Positions 35,101 through 47,100 of a stretch of DNA of 64,000 bases are shown piece by piece. Numbering within the stretch: position 1 is the stretch's first letter; each line of letters starts with the position of its first letter. The notes beneath the pieces are model-generated. The model did no database searches. It was not told where the DNA came from and saw only the letters and a list, made by a program, of their open reading frames with translations. Made by a program: the position numbers and the translations under genes. The stretch is from assembly GCF_029784135.1 (NCBI RefSeq), contig NC_073746.1, positions 60,548,097 to 60,612,096 of the forward strand, read 5' to 3'. The stretch is from Toxorhynchites rutilus septentrionalis. Taxonomy: Eukaryota; Arthropoda; Insecta; Diptera; Culicidae.

Positions 35101-38100
35101 ACGACGTCTCATCAGATCCATCCGAAAAACAGTTGTACGGGGGTCGTTCAAAAAATAAGTTTCAGTGCCTCAGAAAACGCGGAAAAATAAAGTTAGGACA
35201 AAAAACAAGGTGATTTTCGTAATCTACGTTTTATTTTCTATTTTTCTACATAATCGCCGTAACGTTCGAGGCATTTCATAGCGTGGTACGAGTTTTCCTA
35301 TTCCGAGCGCGAAGTGCGTAGCGTCCAACTTTTTGAGTACGATGTAACTGCGTCACGAATTTCTCCAGTGTTATCGAATCGTTGACCGCCGAACGCCTGT
35401 TTCATCACCGTACTATTGTGAAGTTTTGGACCGATTAAGAACAAAAGGCCAGGTTCATTGACGAAAGGAGTGTTCCTCATCCACGATAATGCGCGGCCCC
35501 ATTCTGCTCGCGTAACTCAAGAGCAATTGAAAATAATCAAATGGACTGGTTTCGAGCATCCTCCTTACTCCCCAGACCTCGCTCCCAGCGACTATCACTT
35601 ATTCCCGGTGATGAAACAGGCGTTCAGCGGTCAACGATTCGATAACACTGGAGAAATTCGGGATACAGTTACATCGTACTTCAAAAAGTTGGACGCTACG
35701 CACTTCGCGCTCGGAATAGAAAAACTCGTGCCACGCTATGAAAAATGCCTCGAACGTTACGGCGATTATGTAGAAAAATAGAAAATAAAACGTAGATTAC
35801 GAAAATCACCTTGTTTTTGTCCTAACTTTATTTTTCCGCGATTTCTGAGGCACTGAAACTTTTTTGGACAACCCTCGTATTTGAAGGCCGCTGAAATTAC
35901 TTCTAATGATGTCATTAATGAGATTGCAGTGGATGTGTTCATCATGTTCATCAGTTCATCATGAAGTGGGACATTCATAGATCGGTTCCAATTTTGAAAG
36001 TGGATTTGAAACTATTTCTAACCGTGTACGTTTCTGTGGCATCTTGCGGAGAGGGTTATCAGAGTTGAAATAAATTAAAAAATTACGGTCAACGATGAGA
36101 AATATATGTTTCACACGTTGACCTCCGTATCGTTATTACTGCGCATTCATTGAGCCTGCAACAAGAGAGCGAAAGCGCACTTAACGAGAAGCACTTGTAC
36201 AATATCAGTGTCGGCCTCAGCTCCCAAAGATATTTATTTGATAAGATTTATTTGAGTCACATTTCGACATTCAAAAATATATCATATTTTAGTTATTCTC
36301 TTATTTTGTAACTATTTGTAAATTATTTTGTAAATCTTCACGTGTTGGTCACTGGAACAGAAGTGACCAACACGTGAAGATTTTGCGTTTTCTTGTTCGT
36401 CCTATCTAATATTATAATAAATACGTTTCATGTTTAGATAAGTTTGGAGGGTGACCTAGTGACCCGCTACGCCACTGATGCACACTAAAACTCTGTAAAA
36501 CACAAACTCTATAAATCGTAGTATCCGTTTGGGACTGGATAAACTTTTTTTGCGTAATTTTTTACCCTTTTTCATAATTCATCACATAAAATCTCAAAAA
36601 AGATATGAACGCCCTATTTTTAATGGTAATTTGATAAAAAACCATATATTGATAGATCATGGAGGAACGCTCATCATATTAACATGATTTTCACCAGAAA
36701 AACAAAAAAAGAAAATTGGTAGGAGCGTGACATTTGTGACACGTGACATTATTATGATTTCGGGAAAAACGAACTTAAAGTTCAGTGTTCTGCAATTTTC
36801 GAAGTATTCAATTTTTTTGTTCAGTCCCGTTCCCAGTTCCCAGCTCCTCTCTGACAATACTGTAACGTATGATAATTGCAAAAAAACTTCAAGTCACTTG
36901 CCCGAAACAGACAGCTATTTGCCTTCCAATGAAGCGTTTTTAAGGACTTGGTTCACTATCAATGTCCTGGAAAAAAGGTAATGAAGATGGTCGAGTTTCG
37001 AGCGACATAGCATGCGCTGCCATAACTATTTCGCAAATAGTGACGTCAGTCATTGTGTTTATCTTTGATTGTCCACCGCATCAATGTGAAAATGATATTT
37101 TCAGGAAGTAATTTATCAATTAAAAACGTTCATTTTGTAGAGCTCCCGCTGACTATGAGGCTAATGTGATAGCGTGGAGTGAATATCAGTGAAATCACGC
37201 AGAAAAAGACGGATAAAAGTGATATTTCCATGCGGCATTTTCACTCCCCACGTTCATAGAAACAAAAGAAGTTTCATTATTTCACCGTTATGAAGTTCAT
37301 TTTTCGAAGGCTTTCAGTGTCGGTGTGTATGTTGTGAGATGATAATCGCCAATTAATCGAAATTTAACCGAAAATGTCACTGTTTTCGAGAACTAAGCAT
37401 ACGACTGCTCTCTGGACCTTTCTACCACACGAATAATCGAAATAAGCCACGATATAATTGTCATCTGTTAAAAAACAACCAGTTGAATGATTTCATGAGA
37501 ATTTTGGCCCAAATTATCATGCGTGAGTACTCTCAACATTGTTTTGTTTCTTTCATATGCATTCCATATTGAATGCAAATAATTACGACACGATATTTTG
37601 CTTGCTAATACAGATATACTTCGCCTACTGCTCCACCTCTATATGTACCTCATTGGTTCACTATGACTGAACAATTTCGAAATATTTTCATATTTTTATT
37701 TATTGACAGTTGTGAGTCAAAGTGAGCCATTCTGTTATGGGTGTGAAGTTGGAACTGCGTAAATATATGGTTGCGTTCCGAATAAAGGCCGTTTTATATT
37801 ATCCAGCACGTAGCGTAAACGGCACGTACCGACACCGGCAGACAAATACATGATGTATTCATATCATCAGGCATAGCAACTTCTCTGTGCGGACCGGCAG
37901 AGCACACGGAGCGGAGAAATGCTACTGGTGATTGAACCGAAGTCGTACCGAAGAGCGACGAACGCACCCACACCACGAACTTCGACGTTTGATTTGTATG
38001 TATGGTGCTACTCGCCCGTGTAGTTCGTGCCCGGCACCGGCAGGATATTCTTTCCAAGAATTCCTTCATGCATTTGTCTGAAACGTGCTGTGTATGTCCG

Positions 38101-41100
38101 GAGCCGTTCCGCTATATATACGCCTACACATTTGAAACACACGCAATAATATTTGTCTTGTATGAAACGTGCCGTGCCGGTTACGCTACGTGCCTGATAA
38201 TATAATATTACCTTAATATTCTCTGCCATCTACTACATGTATGAATAAGATTGCACGGCTTACATGTTGAAGCATGTATATTTCCTATTTCCAATCATCT
38301 TAAGCAGTATTCCTCAATAGAATAGTCAAATTCGAATTCATTCAGTCTAAACCGCACTCTGAAATAGTACATTTTGCGATAATTCACACTAAAGACCAGC
38401 ATTTTTCACTAATCTGTTCAGTCAGAGAGAAGTATTTTTTAATAATTAAAATGTGTACCTTCTTTGCAAACGTGTTCAAGTACATTTTAAAAAGTTTTGT
38501 TGGTTACAATTTGGCACTTGGAAATTGTTTAAATTCAATATACAACTGATTGTCACATGGTTCACTCTGTCTGTACATTATATAGAGTAATATCTGACCA
38601 GCTTATCGATAGCAATAAATAATTGTCAATATACTCGAAATGCATAGTTGTGCATAAAACTTACTAGAACCCGAGGATGAGTAGAACAAAGAGTTCCCTG
38701 ATACAGAAAATCCTAAAAACCGTTGAGGAAATCTTCCATTTCAATTTATTTATATAAAGGCTGCAGTGTAAGGAAAAATCATTTTTTGCAACGCGCGAGT
38801 ATTTAACGAATTTTGTTTTGAATGCAAACTAACAATTTATCTCACAAATAAAAGTTACTACTCAGTCGTGCTAATTCCTCCCGTTGAACCACTTCACGGA
38901 AACCGTTAGGCGAAACATTATTTTTAATATCGCTAGGAAACTGATTCCAAAATTCTATTCCCCTTACAAAAAAAGTATTACCATAATGGGACGAGTTGTA
39001 GTTCGGTAAAACATAATTCTGTACACGATCACTTCTGAAAAGTACAAGTTTTTCGTGTGAACATGTTGGTGTCGTAGAATTAATTATGTTGTGTAAAAAA
39101 TGACAAGTTCTGAGCTTGAAGAATTCATAGAAAGGACAACCAAGTAATCGCTGTTAAAGACGTGTTACTCTAGAGAAGCGTGTTAGATTAAAAACATAGC
39201 GAACACATGAATTTAGAGCTACCCGTAGTCTATCTAACGCTCTAGCTGAAGCGTTTAAAAGCAAGATCACTCCGCACATAAAGTGCGGTAGTAACAAGCT
39301 TTTAAATAGTTTGTAATTTCCTCGTTTTCAACCATGCGTGACTTGTTTACATTCGCCTTGGTTATTAACACATGGTTCCCTCAGTATGCATACTATGGAG
39401 GGTTTTCGTTGATCATTCATAACAATTTCGACCCGTTATTCCTGCTGTATGCATGGTTTTCCAAATCTGATCAATGTGGGGCGCAGCTCACGGAATGCTA
39501 ATACAGTCAATAACTCGATTTTTTTATTTTTCGGCTTGGCCCCCTCTGGCCTAACTTAAAAAGCATATTAAAAGCTATTAATGAGGCAGACATAATAATC
39601 TTTTTAAAGAGTGAAAATATGGACCAAACTAAATTACAACATAATGTTTTAATTAATTTTCAATTTCAATTTCAATTTCATATATTACTTATAGCATAAG
39701 GACAATCCTTTTGAATTGCTACAATTAGTTTATCTGAGCATAAATTCAACGTTTCTGCGATATTTGTTGACTTTTACAATTATAATTCAATGTAATGAAG
39801 TAATTATTTTATTCTGATTCCTTGCGTTTAACCATGCCACACATTCGCGACGGAACCTGTTTATGGAACAAATAAAATTAATATCAGCTGGTCGTAGGTT
39901 CCAAAAAGTGATGCCTCGAACGAATAGAGTCTTCCGTAATGAGACGTGCGACAGCGAGGTAATGAAAAGTTTCTTATAACTGTGGGCACAAACAAAACTG
40001 TTCATTTGAGATTTTAAAATTTTTTCAAACACAAGATACTGATTGGGTACAAGATACTGATTGGTCGCAGATTGCTAACAATATTACTTTTAGGTTTTTT
40101 ACGAATAGGGATGACCTTACTCGACTCTAAGCACGAGGATATTTTGCGGACGAGATAATTAAGTTGAATATTCTAGTTATTGTTGGCGAAATGTAGGATA
40201 ATATCAGACGAATAAACTTAAGTGGCACATTATCAAGACCCACAGCATCAGATTTTATAGAGGAAATCCCAAGAATAACATCATAATCATGAATTGATGT
40301 AAATTTGAAACCATGATCATTCAATGGTGGAACTAATGTAAAACTACTGTCTTGAACAAAATTTGTTCCAAAATATGCAATGATCTCGTTACTGGAATGA
40401 CTAAACTGAGCAGCGCATGATGACGAAGGTAAAACATTGATCCTTTTCAACTTATTCAATATACCTTTACTGGAATTTGAAGAATCAATTCGGCTAGAAA
40501 CATAGTCTGATTTAGCTACACTTATTAAATTAGTAACTCTGTTACGTATTTGTTTATACTGGACATGATTATAGGAGGTACGGTTCGATACCCAAATACG
40601 ATATGCGATATTACTTTCAATGATAGCTTCAGCTATTTCGCTGGTAAACCATGGATTAACTCTAGGTTTACAATAGCGCACAGGAACAAAGGTGTCATAT
40701 AATTTAACTACTATATCATTAAATAAATGAACTGCAATATTTGGATCATCTATGCTCTCAAATAAAGACCAATTAACTAAACTAACTGCATTCAAAAGTT
40801 CACTCATATTTACATTTTTATAATCACGGTAAGCATAAACATCCGATATTGGAACACGGGACACTTCAAGCGACGCAAAGATAATGTCATGATTAGAAAA
40901 CACTGGAGCAGATACCTGGGGTGGCATTGCGCATTTCGAAACGAGTAACTCGTTTCGAGAAAATTCGAACTCAAATCGAAATGGTTTCAGTATTATGTAT
41001 ATTTTTCATGTTCATATTTTCGGTGTACTAGATTTAGAGCAAAATTTGTCTCGTTGAGAAATGTAAAATTTTTGGGTTCGTAAACAAAGCTGGTCAAAGG

Positions 41101-44100
41101 CATGTAAAAATGGTCGAAACGAACAAAAATCACTCGTTTCGAAATGCGCTATGTCACCCCTGTTGACAGGTGCCCACAAAATTTGAATTGGATGAGAACA
41201 TCAAGTCAATTTGAGAACATCCATTAGAATGGTAATGCGTGGGCTCGGTGTTGATGAAGTTAAACCCATAATTATCAGTAAGGCTCAGAAGTTTTGAAGT
41301 TTTTATACAGTTCTTTTTAACATCAGTATTGAAATCACCTATTATGATGGTGTTGAGGTAATTCAAAGAAAACTCAGTTAATTTTTCGGACAGTATTTCA
41401 GAACAATCCGAATTGGGAGGATTGAAAACAGTAGCCAACAAAAATTTATCATTCATGTAGCCCACTTCAAGAAACAAATATTCCGTACGATAATGAATTT
41501 CACTCTACATGATATATCATTTTTATAGTAAATACTTATGCCACCTCCAAGACTGTACGATCGATCGTTCCTTACCAGATTATAACCTTCGACAGCAATT
41601 AATTTGTCAGTTATATCATTGGTAAGCCACGTTTCTGTAACACAAATAATATCAATTTTACTATTCAGTAAACACATTTTAAATTCGTCAAATTTGGTTA
41701 ATTGGCGCGCACACATACTCTGTATATTCACGTGACAAATGTTCAGCTTGTTAGAGTCCAACGTACAATTCATTATAACTCGAGGAATACGAGGAATATT
41801 TATACAACATTCTGGAACACGTGACTCGTACTTTGAGGTTTGGTGACGCACATTTTATACTAAGAGAAACTTAAGTATGAAGATGTTTGAATTTAAGTTA
41901 GTTTGATAAACTATAGCCTTATTTTTTCATACCTGTACGATTTTAGCAAATTTTCATTTTCCTGTATTCGTCTCCACCAATCAATCCCCTTTACGGAGAG
42001 ATGACTTGAAAATAATTCGAAGAAAAATTTTAAATCCGGATAAACTCTATTTGCCATATGGAGCTGAAGTAAGATCGTAATGGGCGTCACTAGTTCAATT
42101 TGAATTGAATAATTTCAAATATATTTTTGCTTCGTCATTTCACATTGATTTATCGTTGCTACAGTTAAGGTTGCATCAAAATTATGTTGTAGCGTTATGT
42201 GAAGCAACTACGGTTTACTACGAATATACCAGTTGCATTATGAAACGATTCATTTGCTGAAATTTTTCCGAATCAGTTGTTAACGATTGACAATGGAAAA
42301 GTACCAGTTAGGTATATAACGTATATTTTCGATCTCGCCGAATTTTTGTCATTTGACAACGATGAATGAAAAAATCAGTATGAATGTGCTCCCAAACAGC
42401 AATTTTGGCAGCGATAATTAGCAATTCCTGGAATGTTAACTCGTGCAATTCAGTTTATTGTGTGACTAATTCGTGAGTTCGGAAGTTCCTGAACATTGGG
42501 CTTGCCAGGATTGTTAACACATAATTTACGACTGGTATGAGGATCTAATATCAACATGCCCCTCAATCAACCAGAATTGTGCAATTGTAAACAAGATTGG
42601 TCGCGAAAGAAATAATTAGAAATCTTATTCAAGCAACGATATAATCAAAGGTGAGGCGAGGTTAAGGAAGTGCTCCTTTCGAAAGCTCCACTAATTTTAA
42701 CTGATTTACCTTTCGGGTTCAAGTGTATTCAATTTCCGGTTCGCCTCTCATTCGCCATGGCAACAAATGAATCACAACGCCAATCTTTGAAAGAATGTGG
42801 GACCAATCTCGAACTCCCATGCTTCAGGCCTGGCCAATTAAAGGTGGCATGTTCGCGTGTTGGAATATAGATGAATTCAGGCGAATTCGAGAAGTGTTCC
42901 TCTCGATTACTGAATAAAATTTGGGTGATTTTTTCTCTACTGTCTATTTTTCTAACACTTGTTAACATTGTACCTGATAATGTAAATAGAGAACAGTTTC
43001 AACTGGCGAAAATGTTTCGATTTTTTCACAAAACAATTGTATTAATTACGTTCCTCAATTTCAGAAACAAGCACTGGCTGTCCACCACCGGATTTCAAAG
43101 TATCCCGTCCCCGGAAGCATTACGCCACCACCGAGTCGCCGTATGTCACCTTCGAAACGACCCAGATTTATCTGCCCCAAGATTTCACCACGGCCGATTT
43201 CGAGTTTGTCGATGGTGGTGGAAAGTCCGCCTCCCTGGTGGGATCCGGTTTGGGTAGTCAAAATGCCCAGCTGCACGATTCACACGACACACCCTTCTGG
43301 TGGGAGATGGGCATCCAGAATGCCGAGACGAGGGAATCGCTGGCCGCTGCATCATTCCCCTCGTACAGGGGAAGGGCAAAGCGTGGACTGCGGCGCAGTC
43401 ATCGGTTCCGTCGGTCCCCGGTGGGTCAGGACGGGCCGGATAATGCGTTGCACCAGGAGTTGACGCCGGTGATTGTTATAAATAATATTTTTAACGAGAA
43501 TGACAGCGATCACAGCGTGTTTGATAATGTGTTTTTGAACGGTAACCAGCTGGATGAGGAGGGTGACGAGGATAAGGATCGGTACGTAGATAAGAATGAG
43601 ATCGGGGAGGTTTTGGAGGCGCAGGTGGAAGATGGGCAAGGGTCGTCAAGAGCGAGAGTGAAGAGAAAGTCTGGCAAGACAACGGGTGCGCTGAGCAGAG
43701 CGAAGGGCAGCGGGGGTGATAGCGGAGGAAGTAAAAGCATCACCAGACACAATAAACAAGGTAAGGATATTTTAAGATCTGGCTGTAAGTGTGACTTGTG
43801 AGATTTGGATTGCTCCTGAGAGTTAGTTTGGTGTTGAAGTTTGGTAGTTCAGAGAGTGTATATCAGAATCCTAGGTTGTGAGAAATATTGGACACAATTT
43901 TAATTGAAAATGATTATTCGAAATTTTGGTTGCTAAAATTCAATCATAGAGGATATTCAGTAAATTTGAGCGAGACAGATTTTTTACAGAACCAGAATAG
44001 TTAGTAGTTAAGAGTACTTACCGAACCAATACTGAAAATAGAACATGATCTAGATATCTTGGACATGGAACAAGATGACCGCAAATTGCGCGAGGGCGCC

Positions 44101-47100
44101 GATTCGTACCAGGAGGATCTCATGGTACGGACGAAGCGTAAATCTGGTAAGGCAACCGGTGCTCTTAGCCGTCCGAAAGGCGGTAGTGATAGTGGCAGTA
44201 AAAGTATCAGTCGAAATGCAAACAAAGGTGAGAATTGCTAGTAAATAGTGTTTCATTCCTCCACGCATTACATCGCTTAAAACGCTGTGACCGCCCCCCA
44301 ACCGAGCGAAGTCCAATGAGTTTGTACCGCGCTTCGAGCATCGCCAGCATTCCGTCCCATCTGCCATGCATATATTTTCAAAAATGATATTCTTTCAAGC
44401 ACAATCAGCAAGCATTCGTTTGCGTTGTCCAAATTCGAACAATAGCTTCATTACGCTTAGCTTAGAATCGCTTCTTCGGAACGTGTTCTCGTGCACAACT
44501 TCCTAATTTTATTGGCTTATCTTCATAGGACAATACGACGAAGATGGGAGTTTCGTGCCACCACTACCCGATTCCCGTGAAAGTCCGGACGAGGAAAAGG
44601 AGAGCGAAGAGATTGAGGAGAGTCCAGAGCTGCATCAGTTCCGAGAGGTCTCAGAAGTACGTTTCCCCGGTGAAGTTGGACCACTCGGTGGTCATCGGTT
44701 GTGTAAAATTCAATGCATCAGAGGTCATTGGATAGGTCCTCTGTGTGCAATGAACGAACACGAGCAGGACGAGAATGGCGACTTGAAGTTTGAGCCGTTG
44801 TACAAGCGATGTGTGGTAGATCATATCCCACCATCTCTGCTTCTGAGCTATAAAAATGTCTCTGTGGTAAGTGATGTTCAGAATGCTTGCTTGCTTAGCT
44901 TGTTGTCGCATGGTTATTTCTAGACCCTTGGATGGGATCTACCTCACGGTCATACGCTTCAAGCGAGATGTCGAGATTTGGGACTGTATAAGCTTTTGGG
45001 AGAAGCCAAAGTACTTTGTTCCAACGGTATGTGGGCTCCAAAGATGCCATCCTGTGTACCAACGACACTTTTGACGAATTATTCCGGTAATATTTCAAGC
45101 TTTCACCTCTGCAACTTCTCAATAACTGCTTGCCTTCGATCCTCAGATGATAGCCCACCTTCAATACGAATCAAAGTGGGAGTTGGATCGGCAGCCTACG
45201 AACCGTCCGGAGTGCTAGCAGTGCTCCCAACAAGCACCATTCATTTGGACTGTATGTACCCGCGGAGGCGCGGCTCCCCAGAATGGACCTGGACTGGCTG
45301 GTTCCGGCAGTACTTAACGGGTATGACACTCAACAACAACCACTCAATCAACCATAGACCCATTGGCATCCGATCGTCCAAATCTACGAATCTTCTCTTC
45401 ACACCATCTGGTTGCTGTTGCTTGAAGAAATCGCTTCTGTTCTACTCTTATCAGATGATTTCCTTTTTTTTTCTCTCCCGGATTGCCTATCCTACCCTTG
45501 AACCCAGTAGATCTGCCCGACATGGACACTACTGTTAACCAATTCAACCCAATTCCTGATTTTTTCAATGTAGGTTGGTCAGCGGTTCCAGAGGAGAAGG
45601 CTTCCCGATACCGGCTCACGATTAAGGATATTCAAAATCAGGACTCGGGCACGTACACCTGTGCATCACCGCGTGGGCTCACCAACAGTATTGTGATCGT
45701 GGTAGCAGGTAAGTGTCTTCCGATGGCTTCCGATATAATCTGTACTTCTGTTTGTATTTCAGTGTCCCAATGTTCCGCACTTTTGGAACCAAAGCCTCCC
45801 CTGTCGCTGCGTCTGGAGGGGATTAAACTTGGACAAAGGGCTCTGTATAGATGTCCCCTTGGATATTCGCTGCAGGGAACCGCCAATGCAACATGTCTTG
45901 CATCAGGTAGACAATAATTTCTGTTTAGGTGTTCAACTATCCAATTTTGGTACCCGTTTTAGGAAACTGGTCATCACCATCGCCCAATTGTCATCCGATC
46001 CAGTGTCCGCCTCTGTTCCTGGAAGATCCCCATCTCAGTCTGGTCGAGCTGAATACTTCCGCCTGGGGTCGAGCGGTCTTCCGTTGCGCTTGGGGCTACC
46101 GTCTCAGTGGACCGCCTGGGCTTGAGTGCGAACCAAACGGCCACTGGAGTGGCCCAATTCCAAGATGCCGCGGTACGAATCTTAAACATCACTTAAGGCT
46201 GATTTAGACGATGCCAGTCAGCGCTCTAGTTGAAGTATCCAGTGAACAGAGAACAGACACTCTGTTCAAGTTAGAGGCCAATTACTTGTTCGATACTGGT
46301 ACAAGTATCTCGAACAGAGTGTCTGTTCTCTGTTCACTGGATACTTCAACTAGAGCGCTGACTGGCATCGTCTAAATCAGCCTTTAGAGTCATTTTATAA
46401 TACATTCATATGTTGATTATCTCACGCCTTTTGGCGTAGGACTACGTCTTTCAGAAAGGGTGGCAAATTTCGATAACAAATCTCGTTTTTTATGAAATAA
46501 ATTTAAAATTAATAACTATATTAACTACGAACGAAGAGTGATAATTTGCATACAAATCGAATCGGGAATCTCTAAGATTTGTTTGATATGTTACACAGGG
46601 TGGCGCATAAGTCATGCAACCGATTTGCACAAAAAAAAAATCGTATAAAAAAAATGTCTCACGATACAAAATTTTTATTCTCGAATAAAAAACGATACAA
46701 AGTTGACAACTGATCCGCTTAGGAACCAACACGCTCGATAGTTACAGTGCGATCGTTTTTTTCCTTCAGAGAGCGTTGCGTGACTTATGTGCCCCCCTAG
46801 ACATTATAATCCACTGTTGCGGTAAAAATCAATGAAAACTGGAAGCATTCCCATGATACACTTTTTCTGCCGATTTGTGTGCTTACCTACCCGTACCGTC
46901 AATAACCAACAAATTGTTGTGGTTGCATTCGTTTCTGCCCGTTTCCAACTTATTCGGTATAAAACCATCAGCGATTTGAAATCACAATCAAAAACCTCGT
47001 TTGATGATCACCGAAGCAACGCAGTTGCTGGTCGAGTGCCGAACGAGAATGAATTGTCTTTCTCAAGACAGGGGGAGGAGAAGTTTGGATTAAGTTTGTC

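Noticed and set aside
43352..44367. Several - strand frames opposite hig exons 2-3
   Set aside because: Antisense shadows of coding exons with clear splice sites on +.
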